From Brachybacterium fresconis (GTDB lineage Bacteria; Actinomycetota; Actinomycetes; Actinomycetales; Dermabacteraceae): 64,000 nt of DNA. The notes beneath the pieces were generated by a model, which ran no database searches, was not told where the DNA came from, and saw nothing but the letters and a program-made list of their open reading frames with translations. Of this stretch, positions 26,824 through 34,246 are shown piece by piece. The stretch is from contig NZ_JAGIOC010000001.1 in assembly GCF_017876515.1 (NCBI RefSeq), positions 806,001 through 870,000 of the forward strand, written 5' to 3'. Each line of letters opens with the position of its first letter. Positions within the stretch are counted from its first letter, which is position 1. A program made the translations under genes and the position numbers.

Positions 26824-26855
26824 GGTGCGGGTAGAAGTGACCTCCTACCCGCACC
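26824..26855 (-). terminator. Hairpin between lasso precursor and cyclase (attenuator/processing site)
   Basis: A perfect 11-bp stem GGTGCGGGTAG / CTACCCGCACC with a 10-nt loop, 15 bp after the precursor stop. No T-run follows, so partial termination or 3'-end protection is more likely than full termination. Such an element would give more precursor than enzyme mRNA. Confidence 0.7.
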
Positions 26856-26870
26856 AGTGGTTCATGGCGG

Positions 26871-26993
26871 TCAGCCGATGAACGTACGGCCGCCGAAGAG
26901 ATCACGGTGGTCCCACCAGGGGTAGCCGTTCGTCTCCTCGCGGAAGCCGCCGATCTTCTCGAGCGCCGGAGCGACATAAATCGGAGTAGCCAT
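26871..26993 (-). CDS. Lasso peptide precursor, propeptin-like
   Basis: 40 aa, found by reading the minus strand from ATG 26991-26993 behind AGGAGGTGA. The leader MATPIYVAPALEKIGGFREE plus TN has the lasso recognition pattern YxxPxL...G...T, with Thr at the penultimate leader position. The predicted 18-residue core is GYPWWDHRDLFGGRTFIG, with Gly1-Asp9 giving a nine-residue ring. From memory, propeptin of Microbispora is GYPWWDYRDLFGGHTFISP. This core would then differ at positions 7 and 14 and in a shortened C-terminus. Propeptin is reported as a prolyl-endopeptidase inhibitor. C, B1, B2 and the exporter all flank it. Confidence 0.93.
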   Translation of the reverse strand: MATPIYVAPALEKIGGFREETNGYPWWDHRDLFGGRTFIG

Positions 26994-27060
26994 ATCAGTT
27001 CACCTCCTCTCAGGAGTCATGCCGGCGAGCCAGGAGGCATCGATGCACCCAAGGCGTCGG

Positions 27061-27150
27061 CGAGGTCGCAGACCTCGCACGACGTCGTACCGGCAACCTG
27101 TGCCGAATCTAACATACTTACGAGACGTCGTGTAGTCTAAGTTCGACGGT
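27061..27150 (-). promoter_or_regulatory. Lasso operon promoter and leader with candidate operators
   Basis: On the minus strand, TTAGAC-N18-TATGTT (about 27110-27140) is the best promoter match, giving a leader of about 110 nt. Two ACGACGTC-type sites flank it: perfect palindrome ACGACGTCGT at 27079-27088 and ACGAGACGTCGT at 27120-27131. Their centres are about 42 bp apart (four helical turns). A 7-bp hairpin, CGAGGTC-GCA-GACCTCG, lies at 27061-27077 within the leader. Confidence 0.45.
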
Positions 27151-27317
27151 CGTCGCCGGAGCATCCGGCGGTGCCCATTGCGCCGATGGGCCGCCAAGAT
27201 TGTCGCGTGACCTGCGATTTACCGCTCCAGCTGCGTGAATCGCCGTCCCGGTCCGCGCGCTGTCAGTGGCCTGCCGGTACGCTGACTACCGAATGGGCGC
27301 GTGTTGAAGCTCGCTCG

Positions 27318-29102
27318 ATGGATCGAAGAGGAGCCATGGCAGACGAGCGACGACAGGGGACAGTCCTCAAGGATGCGGTGCAGCTGCTTCGCGGGACGCG
27401 GGGGAACCTCACCGCGGCCGTGATCGTGAGCCTGCTGGGGGCCGCGGCATCGCTGGGCCTGCCGCTTATCGTCAACCGGATCGTCGCCGATGCCGGATCT
27501 GATGGCCTCGGCGAGACGGCATCGACGTACGCCTTCTTGGCGTGCGGGCTGCTGCTGGCCGCCGGTCTATTGGGGGCATTGCAGCAGTATCTGCTCCACC
27601 GCCTCGGAGAGAACGTGGTGTTCAATGCCCGGCGCAGGCTCATCCGTGCGTTGCTGCGTTTGCCGATGCACGAGTTCGATCAGCGCCGAACCGGAGATCT
27701 TGTTTCGCGAGTCTCCAGTGATACCACCGCCGTGCGTTTCGCCCTGTCTCAAGGAATTCTCGCTGGCGTCGGCGGCGTCGCGACGATGGTCGGGGCCATT
27801 GTGGCGCTGGCCCTGCTCGACTTGGTTCTATTCGCTGTCACCGTCGGAATCTCCTTGGCTTTCGTGCTGATCACGATAGTGATGGCTATCGCTGTACGTC
27901 GGGCGAGCACCTCGCTCCAAGCGACTGTCGGTCGGATGACCGCGGCTGTCGATCGGGCCGTTACGGGAATTCGGACCATCCGTGCAGGCAATATGACCCG
28001 GCGCGAGGAGGAAGTCGTCATCGGCACGGCCCGTGAGGCGCGCGATGCCGGCATCCGGGTGGCTCGGATCACCTCTGCCCTGGAGCCGATGTCGATGCTG
28101 GCTCTCCAGGTAGCTGTGCTGGCCGTGATCGGGGTCGGTGGGTACAGGGTCGCCAGTGGGGATCTGTCCGTCGCCGACATGGTGTCGTTCCTGATGTATG
28201 TGTTCCTGCTCGTGGCTCCTCTCGGTCAGATATTCTCGGCGATCGGCACGCTGGGAACGGCTTTGGGGGCTCTGGACCGGATCAGGGAGATCCAGGCGAT
28301 ACCAGGTGAGTCACCGGGCGATTCGGATCGCGCAGGCCAAGGTGCCGCTCGGGGGCCGATCAGCGTCCGTTTCGACAATGTCGATTTCAACTACAACGCG
28401 CCGGGCAAGTCACACACTGCAGGCGCACTGCATGCAGTCTCGTTCGAAGCCCTGCCCGGACAGAGTCTTGCCCTCGTTGGACCATCCGGCGCTGGCAAGT
28501 CGACAATTCTCAGCCTTCTCGTGCGGTTCTACGAGCCATCCTCGGGCAGCGTGGTCCTCGATGGCCGCGACATCTCTCAGTTGTCGCCGGAACGTGCCCG
28601 AGAGCGCGTGGCCTACGTCGAGCAGGATGCGCCCGTTCTCCCTGGGACGATTCGGGACAACCTGAAGCTCATCTCCCCCGATGCCTCAGACGACGCATGC
28701 TGGGATGTTCTCGACGCCCTCGAGCTTCGCGAGCTCGTCGAAGCTCATCGGGACGGCCTGGACACCCTGGTCGGTGAGCACGGGGTGACGCTGTCGGGTG
28801 GAGAGAGGCAGCGCCTGGCCATCGGCAGAGCCCTTCTTGCCCAGCCGCGACTCCTGCTCCTGGACGAGACGACTGCCAATCTCGATGCCAGGACCGAGAC
28901 CGTCGTGCGCGGAGCAATCCGCCAGCTCTCGTCCGAGTGCACGTCGGTCACGGTTGCCCACAGGCTGGCCACGGTGATGGACGCCGACAGGATCCTGGTC
29001 ATCGACGGAGGTTCCGTTGTCGCCTCGGGCGTCCATGCCGAGCTCGTGGAGACCAGCCCGCTCTACCGGGAGCTGGCTCGGAGCCAGCTGCTGGTGACGT
29101 GA
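27318..29102 (+). CDS. ABC exporter/immunity protein D of the lasso cluster
   Basis: About 594 aa; starts at ATG 27318 or 27336 are both possible. One polypeptide carries six membrane helices (residues about 20-310) and a C-terminal ATPase. Walker A is GPSGAGKST, Q-loop YVEQDAPVLPG, signature LSGGERQRLAIG, Walker B LLLLDETTANLD, H-loop VAHRLAT. It is divergent from the precursor gene and is the expected McjD-like homodimer that exports the mature lasso peptide and protects the producer. Confidence 0.9.
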   Translation: MDRRGAMADERRQGTVLKDAVQLLRGTRGNLTAAVIVSLLGAAASLGLPLIVNRIVADAGSDGLGETASTYAFLACGLLLAAGLLGALQQYLLHRLGENVVFNARRRLIRALLRLPMHEFDQRRTGDLVSRVSSDTTAVRFALSQGILAGVGGVATMVGAIVALALLDLVLFAVTVGISLAFVLITIVMAIAVRRASTSLQATVGRMTAAVDRAVTGIRTIRAGNMTRREEEVVIGTAREARDAGIRVARITSALEPMSMLALQVAVLAVIGVGGYRVASGDLSVADMVSFLMYVFLLVAPLGQIFSAIGTLGTALGALDRIREIQAIPGESPGDSDRAGQGAARGPISVRFDNVDFNYNAPGKSHTAGALHAVSFEALPGQSLALVGPSGAGKSTILSLLVRFYEPSSGSVVLDGRDISQLSPERARERVAYVEQDAPVLPGTIRDNLKLISPDASDDACWDVLDALELRELVEAHRDGLDTLVGEHGVTLSGGERQRLAIGRALLAQPRLLLLDETTANLDARTETVVRGAIRQLSSECTSVTVAHRLATVMDADRILVIDGGSVVASGVHAELVETSPLYRELARSQLLVT

Positions 29103-29106
29103 GAGG

Positions 29107-29907
29107 TCAGGAAAGCCCACGCAGGGACAGCTTGGTCGATGCGCCCCGATATCCGAGGCGGCTGCCGCCGCTGACGTCGAGGATCGAGCCCGTGGTCCGG
29201 GTGGATCGGCGCGACAGCAGAAATATCACCGCGTCCGCCACCACGGCAGGATCGGCGACGTCTCCGAGTGCCGCGTAGCTCGACATGTGGTCTCGCGCGT
29301 CCGGGTTGGAGAACAATGGATGACCGTTGTCGGTGAAGCCGGGGACCACGGTGTTGATCCTGATCTTCCGTGCACCGAGCGCTTCGGCGGCATGGAACGT
29401 CAGTGCTTCGAGGGCGGACTTGCTCATTGCATAGACGATGTCGCCGGGGCTCGAGAACGCGGTGCCGGCAGAGGAGATGTTGACGATGCTGCCTCCCTGG
29501 CGCATCCGGCGCGAGAGTTGTTGCGACAGGATGAACGGTGCGCGAACGTTGACCGCCATGTACCGGTCGAAGTCCTCTTCGCCGGCAGACTCGAAGCCCG
29601 GTCCCAGCAGCAGGGCTGCGTTGTTGACGAGGCCGTGCAGCACCGCGTCGCCGTGGGTCGCAAGGTACTGGTCGACGGCGTCGCAGACGGACCGCAGTCC
29701 GGCAGGCTCTTCGAGGTCAGCGGCGATCACCGAGCACCGGCGGCCCTCGGCCTCGACGGCCTTGCGTGTGACCTCGGCGTCCGAGGGGTGGGAACGATAC
29801 TGACCGACCACGTCGTAGCCTTCGCGGGCAAGCGCGATGCAGATGGACTGGCCGATGCCACCGCTGGCCCCCGTGACGGCGACGAGCGCTTTTGGCTCTA
29901 CCGTCAT
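29107..29907 (-). CDS. Short-chain dehydrogenase/reductase (FabG-like)
   Basis: 266 aa from ATG 29907, which overlaps the TetR stop. Cofactor motif TGASGGIGQS, NNAALL, catalytic Ser in VNISSAG, and YxxxK in YAMSKSALEA. Third gene of the AvrD-TetR-SDR operon. In butanolide systems an SDR (BarS1- or ScbB-like) reduces the keto group of the signal precursor. That role fits here but is inferred. Its stop is 5 bp from the convergent exporter stop. Confidence 0.87.
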   Translation of the reverse strand: MTVEPKALVAVTGASGGIGQSICIALAREGYDVVGQYRSHPSDAEVTRKAVEAEGRRCSVIAADLEEPAGLRSVCDAVDQYLATHGDAVLHGLVNNAALLLGPGFESAGEEDFDRYMAVNVRAPFILSQQLSRRMRQGGSIVNISSAGTAFSSPGDIVYAMSKSALEALTFHAAEALGARKIRINTVVPGFTDNGHPLFSNPDARDHMSSYAALGDVADPAVVADAVIFLLSRRSTRTTGSILDVSGGSRLGYRGASTKLSLRGLS

Positions 29908-30506
29908 GGGTGGCCGCCTTCCCATCGGATCGACGATGTCAATTGCACTGCAGCTCGCTCGAGGAGATCCGGTGCCCGGTGCCATTCGCCAGTAAACGCG
30001 AGCAGGTCCTTCGTCCCGAGACCTGCAGCGGTGAGGATCCAGGCTGTGTCCTCGATTGAAACTCCCTGGCGGACCTCGCCAGCGGTGTCTGCTTCATGCA
30101 GCGCGTTGGAGGCGAACCGCTGCCATGTTCTGAAGGGGTTGATGTTCCGCTCAGGGAAGCAGTGGTGGGACTCGCCGGCGATGCGGACTCCGGCTCTTAC
30201 ACAGACGTCTCGCTCGAGGTTCTCTCCGACGTACCGGAATGCCAGGCGCAGCCGTTCCAGCGGGGTCTGGGAATCACGGGCGGCTCTGACCTGGGCGTCT
30301 CGCATGCTGTTGCCCTCGTGGGTCAGAATCTCCGAACCCAGCATGTGCATCGAGCATTCGGAGAGGTCGACAGCAGGTTGGCTGTCGTCGTCGGCCGCTC
30401 TGCGGATGTCATCGAGGGTGACGGTCTCGAAGGGCCTGGCTTCCAGGACGGTTGCGGCAATGTCGAGGAGTTGTCGGCAGGCCTCGTTACCGGTGGGCCC
30501 GGTCAT
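29904..30506 (-). CDS. TetR-type regulator resembling gamma-butyrolactone receptors
   Basis: 200 aa from ATG 30506 with GGAGG upstream. The N-terminal DNA-binding part is recognisable but short (ACRQLLDIAATVLEARPFETVTLDDI). The C-terminal half resembles ScbR/ArpA receptors: FPERNINPFRTWQRFASNAL...GEVRQGVSIEDTAWILTAAGLGTKDLLAF. The helix-turn-helix recognition segment looks degenerate, so it may be a ligand-binding partner or pseudo-receptor. It overlaps both neighbours by 4 bp. Confidence 0.72.
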   Translation of the reverse strand: MTGPTGNEACRQLLDIAATVLEARPFETVTLDDIRRAADDDSQPAVDLSECSMHMLGSEILTHEGNSMRDAQVRAARDSQTPLERLRLAFRYVGENLERDVCVRAGVRIAGESHHCFPERNINPFRTWQRFASNALHEADTAGEVRQGVSIEDTAWILTAAGLGTKDLLAFTGEWHRAPDLLERAAVQLTSSIRWEGGHP

Positions 30507-31441
30507 ACCGGTTCCTCCTTCGCGAGGTGGGCTGTGACGCCGACGTTCGTCGAGGTGCGCGCCTGGACCGTGATGTTCCTGAAGCGCATGCCGCGCAGTT
30601 CGATGCCGTGGTCGCGGCTGATGGTCATCACGCTCTTCATGTCGGTTGGGAGTGGCTCTGGGGTGCTTGCGACCCGGATCGTCACTTTCCTCATCCACAG
30701 GAGCCCGGTGCGACCGTTGCCGTGGCGCAGCTGGATGAGGGCCTGAGCGAGTTGCCCCATGGTCACGAGGTAGTCGACGACCGTCAGCGCCGGCCAGAAC
30801 GCGCCTTCGACACCGACGGCCCCGGCTGGCTCTATGGATCTCGATGTGAAGGTGTGCTCCGCAGCTATCCGGCCTTCCTCAGGGCTGTAGTCCACCAGGG
30901 TCGAGCGTGCGGCTGTCTTCTGGTAGAGGCCGCTGTACACGTCACCAGCGGTGACGATGTGCGACCGGCCGGCATCCGGCACAGAGCCTCGAAGAATCGA
31001 GATCTTCGAGCGGATGTTGCCGGTGGTCGCATGCACGAGGCTGTGCCCGACCCCGTCGCAGTTGAGGAGCCCAGCGTCGCGCTCGAAGCGAACGGGGACA
31101 TCGGAGAGGTCGGTCCACGGTTCGGCTCCGGCCCTCAGCTCGATCTGTGCGATCCGAGCTCCTGTCGTCGTCGGATCTGCGCTCGAGAGTGCCATCAGAG
31201 GGAGGACGACTGCGTCGATCGTGCTGAGGTGGGGCTGCCGGCTGGCTCCACCGGGGTCGACTGACCAGTCCCTGGGATAACGGATCCGAGCAGCCTGCGA
31301 AATGCGACCTTCGTCGTCTTCCTGGGGCACGCCGAGCAACTCGTGAGCGACCCCGCGGTACCCGGCACCGAAGAATCGTTCGTCGGCCGGGCCGAGGAGC
31401 TCCTCTAGGTCTCTCGGCTGCGTATCGGCGTCGCTGTGCAT
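30503..31441 (-). CDS. AvrD-family protein (syringolide-type butanolide synthesis)
   Basis: 312 aa, the usual AvrD length. Family-like segments: LGPADERFFGAGYRGV near the N-terminus, RIRYPRDWSVD, QPHLSTIDAVVLPLMAL, and a C-terminal hot-dog-like half (GLLWMRKVTIRVASTPEPLP). AvrD of Pseudomonas syringae makes syringolides, acyl-glycoside butanolides; actinobacterial homologues accompany signal receptors. The ATG has no Shine-Dalgarno and lies 6 nt after TAGTGT, suggesting a leaderless mRNA. It leads the AvrD-TetR-SDR operon. Confidence 0.78.
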   Translation of the reverse strand: MHSDADTQPRDLEELLGPADERFFGAGYRGVAHELLGVPQEDDEGRISQAARIRYPRDWSVDPGGASRQPHLSTIDAVVLPLMALSSADPTTTGARIAQIELRAGAEPWTDLSDVPVRFERDAGLLNCDGVGHSLVHATTGNIRSKISILRGSVPDAGRSHIVTAGDVYSGLYQKTAARSTLVDYSPEEGRIAAEHTFTSRSIEPAGAVGVEGAFWPALTVVDYLVTMGQLAQALIQLRHGNGRTGLLWMRKVTIRVASTPEPLPTDMKSVMTISRDHGIELRGMRFRNITVQARTSTNVGVTAHLAKEEPV

Positions 31442-31444
31442 ATG

Positions 31445-31522
31445 GTTACACTACCGTTTGTAACTCTGGCCGACTACACCTTCGTGGCAACAGACGCGGC
31501 GTCCTACCAACCGGTATAGTGT
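31445..31522. promoter_or_regulatory. Divergent leaderless promoters with shared operator-like boxes
   Basis: Inverted repeat GTTACA-N8-TGTAAC at 31445-31464 sits directly before the AvrD start. Read leftward it contains CGGTAGTGT ending 6 nt before the ATG. On the other strand, CGGTATAGTGT (31512-31522) ends 5 nt before the TetR ATG. Both contain TAGTGT, a TANNNT-type -10 box, at leaderless spacing. One regulator may bind both. Confidence 0.55.
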
Positions 31523-31527
31523 CGTAA

Positions 31528-32109
31528 ATGAGTCACAAGGTCGAGGGACGCCCCAGGGACGCATCCATCTCGCGCGCGCTCGTACGGGCAGCCGAACGCC
31601 GGATGGAGTCCGACGGCTTCTCCAAGCTCACTGTAGACGGGATCGTCAGCGAAGTGGGCACCACTCGCCAGACGTTCTATCGGCGCTACAAGAACGTGTC
31701 GGTCCTCGCTCTCGAAGTCCTGCTCTACCGCTTCGGCGGCCAGGAAGCGGTCGACACTGGCAGGCTTGAGTCAGATCTGCTCGAGCTGCAGCGCGGTGAC
31801 GTCGCGATGATGACCAGCCCATTGGTTCAGAAGAACCTTCCAGGCCTCTTCGAGGACATCCGAGTCGTTCCGGAAGTGCGAGAGATCTACCTGGACCGGA
31901 TGATCCGACCGCGTCGCAACAACGTCCGTGACGTACTAGTCCGTGCACTAGACCGTGGCGAGCTGACGAATGTCGAGGTGGATTCGGAGTACATCTGCGA
32001 CTTGTTGTTCGGCCCACTGCTCGCACGGGTGCTGTTGCCAACGGGGTTGCCGCTTGATGACCGGCTCGCTCGGCAGACGGTCACCACCGTGTTGCGCGAG
32101 ATGCTTTGA
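31528..32109 (+). CDS. TetR/AcrR-family regulator
   Basis: 193 aa. The N-terminal HTH is complete: FSKLTVDGIVSEVGTTRQTFYRRYKN. The C-terminal domain resembles TetR_C_11 (...SEYICDLLFGPLLARVLLPTG). It is transcribed away from the AvrD operon, with a shared promoter box. It is the best candidate repressor for the AvrD-TetR-SDR operon and perhaps for the lasso genes. Confidence 0.87.
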   Translation: MSHKVEGRPRDASISRALVRAAERRMESDGFSKLTVDGIVSEVGTTRQTFYRRYKNVSVLALEVLLYRFGGQEAVDTGRLESDLLELQRGDVAMMTSPLVQKNLPGLFEDIRVVPEVREIYLDRMIRPRRNNVRDVLVRALDRGELTNVEVDSEYICDLLFGPLLARVLLPTGLPLDDRLARQTVTTVLREML

Positions 32110-32545
32110 GTCGCAACTGTGACGATCAAGCCCCCGATGCAGCTCGACGTTCATCTTCGAGGTCAGCGCCCTCAACGGCGACTTCCAACGCATCAACGAC
32201 GAGGTCGCCCAGCGCGCGCAAGATACCCAGATTCCTCGGAGAGGAGGCCTGGCATAACGAAAACACACCGGCCTGCACGCCGAGGTCTATTACTGGGCCG
32301 ACATGGACGTCGCTCCAACAGCTCATCGGCACCCACCGGTCGCGAAGTCGCGGTTCGGAGAACTGCTCGGTGCGTACCGGGTCGTGATTTTGGAGGTGCA
32401 TTCAGTCTACGGCGACCCGGCCCTCCGCCTGGAGCACACGCCCGGGCTGCAGGAGCGGTCATCAGTGTCATCGCCGGTCTCAGCGTCTTTCCGACGACCC
32501 CGATCACAGACGATGCCGTGGACGAGCAAGGGGAAGATTTGAGAC
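32110..32545 (+). other. Decayed DNA without an intact gene
   Basis: Plus-strand peptide fragments appear in changing frames with stops between them, for example FIFEVSALNGDFQRINDEVAQ, GLHAEVYYWADMDVA and VVILEVHSVYGD. They look like remnants of one or more genes. No family could be named. Confidence 0.45.
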
Positions 32546-32830
32546 ATGAAACGCAGGTTTCGCGAGGTCGATGTGTTCGACGCGGTCCCCTGCACCGGCA
32601 ATCCCATCGCGGTGGTCCTTGACGAAGAAGGGTTCGATAGGGAGGCGATGCGGAGGTTCTCGGTCGGGTCGAACCTGTCCGAGTGCACCTTCGTGCTGCC
32701 CCCGACAGAGCCGGGCGCACCGAGCGGCCGTTCGCCGGCCACCCGACCCTGGGGACCGGTGGGCCTGGCTGGACGCGGGAGGCGTTCCCGTGAAGCCCGG
32801 CGTCGTGATGCAAGTGCCGAGTTGCAGACG
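32546..32830 (+). pseudogene. Truncated, frameshifted PhzF-family isomerase gene
   Basis: The start MKRRFREVDVFDAVPCTGNP is the typical PhzF N-terminus, with catalytic-region text FSVGSNLSECTFVLPPT. About 12 residues are then missing. ERPFAGHPTLG and WAWLDAGGVPVKPGVVMQ continue in other frames. The remaining two-thirds of the protein is absent. The gene is non-functional. Confidence 0.8.
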
Positions 32831-32844
32831 CACTACCAATCTTG

Positions 32845-32919
32845 GGAACGGCGCTCGAGATCGTAGCCGTGGCCGTGCTTCTTACCTTGGTTGCCCTCCG
32901 CGCGGTCAAGCTGCGGTGA
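32845..32919 (+). pseudogene. 3' fragment of an ABC permease gene
   Basis: The frame ends GTALEIVAVAVLLTLVALRAVKLR in two pieces of text, then TGA. Its last residues align with the C-terminus of the permease at 13821-14567 (GTAL...LT...R.VKLR). It is a relic of a second exporter copy just before the second AraC gene. Confidence 0.55.
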
Positions 32920-33070
32920 GACATGGAAACCGGCAATCGGAGCACTGCGAGTGATCCCAGTTCATGTCCCAGCTATACGATGCCAAACCCCGTCTGAGGA
33001 GTACATGGAGTAGGTCAGAGCCGACCAAGACTACGCTCAATTGGCGAGCGAAGCAGGAGGGTCGACGCAG

Positions 33071-33994
33071 ATGCCAATAGGGAATGGCGGGCGACCGTGG
33101 TCAGCATACGAGGTGCTCCTCGCTCGGACGCGGACTATCCATCGTCCTGTCGCACCTATCGCGTACGACTGCGTGAAGCTCATCGTCATCCGTGACGGCA
33201 GTGCGATCTTGCTCAGCGAATTCGGGGAACGACCGGTCTCTCCCGGCGACGTGGTGCTGCTCGGCGCGAACGTGCTGTGCGGCTCGGAGCCGGAGGGATA
33301 CATCACCGTCACCACCCTGTACCTCGACACCGACTACGTGGTGGACCAGTTCTTCTGGCAGCACGCCGCCGTTCTCGCCGACCGCCTCGACGCCGAAGGA
33401 CTGGCCGAGGCGGTGTACTCGGAGCCAGCGCAGATCCTGCACCTTGGCAAGGATCGCACGGGGATGTTGATGCCCTGGCTCGACGAGCTGGTGGCGTTGA
33501 GTGTCTCGGGGCTGTTCCGGGAGCGGTTCCACCGGATGCAGGCTCTCTGGTTCTCCGTCGCAGACGTGTTTGTGCCGTTCGTGCACGTCTCCCCGGTGCG
33601 TCTGACACCGTCGCAGCGGGTACGCACGCGCCCGGCGCTGCCTCGAGATCGGCGATTCGCTCCGTTGCGGGAAGAGGTGCGGCAGGTCGCTGACCTCCTC
33701 CAGTTGAACCCGGAACGGTCGTGGACGCTGCGGGAGATGGCCGACACGGTGCACCTGTCCACATCGCAGTTCGGGCGTGTGTTCGCTGACGCCTACGGTC
33801 TCTCACCGCTGGGGTACGTGGCGATGCTGCGCGCCAAACGACTGGCCGAGCTTCTGCGCGAGGGCGACCTGCCCGTGGAAGAGGCCATGCGCCGCGTCGG
33901 GTGGCGCAGCCGCGGGCACGCGGCCCGGCTATTTCGCCAACATGTTGGCACGACCCCGTTGCGGTACCGAAAGCGCAGCCGCGGCCGCGCGTAG
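33071..33994 (+). CDS. AraC-family transcriptional regulator (copy 2, element regulator)
   Basis: 307 aa from ATG 33071, with AGGAGG about 10 nt upstream; a TTG at 33041 is in frame but less likely. The sensor half (LIVIRDGSAILLSEFG, PGDVVLLGANVLCGSEPEG) and AraC domain (WTLREMADTVHLSTSQFGRV, VGTTPLRYRKR) closely match copy 1. It is the gene nearest the conjugation module. It is a candidate activator acting at the repeated GTGCACCT elements; this is inference. Confidence 0.88.
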   Translation: MPIGNGGRPWSAYEVLLARTRTIHRPVAPIAYDCVKLIVIRDGSAILLSEFGERPVSPGDVVLLGANVLCGSEPEGYITVTTLYLDTDYVVDQFFWQHAAVLADRLDAEGLAEAVYSEPAQILHLGKDRTGMLMPWLDELVALSVSGLFRERFHRMQALWFSVADVFVPFVHVSPVRLTPSQRVRTRPALPRDRRFAPLREEVRQVADLLQLNPERSWTLREMADTVHLSTSQFGRVFADAYGLSPLGYVAMLRAKRLAELLREGDLPVEEAMRRVGWRSRGHAARLFRQHVGTTPLRYRKRSRGRA

Positions 33995-34197
33995 GCGGTG
34001 GAAAGATTCGGAATGCACTGAGTTTGCGAGCGTTCGCGTGATCATTCCGGTTTCTCGACCTCGACGCCCTGTGTTCCGGCTTATAACTGTTGGTCTACGT
34101 CAGGTGCGCTCGACTGTTCCTGATGGCCAACCTACCGCTCCATCCGTTCGCTGACCGTCTCGACTCGCCGGATGCCCTGGCGCACCTCACGGGTGCA

Positions 34198-34227
34198 AGG
34201 CCAGCCATCGCCCCTGATGGCTGGCCT
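34198..34227 (+). promoter_or_regulatory. 5' leader hairpin of the ArdC-like gene
   Basis: Perfect 12-bp stem AGGCCAGCCATC / GATGGCTGGCCT with a 6-nt loop, ending 2 nt before the GGGAGGAGG ribosome-binding site. GGGTGCA immediately precedes it. It may control access to the ribosome-binding site or mark a processed 5' end. Confidence 0.6.
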
Positions 34228-34246
34228 CCAGGGAGGAGGCCGGACG

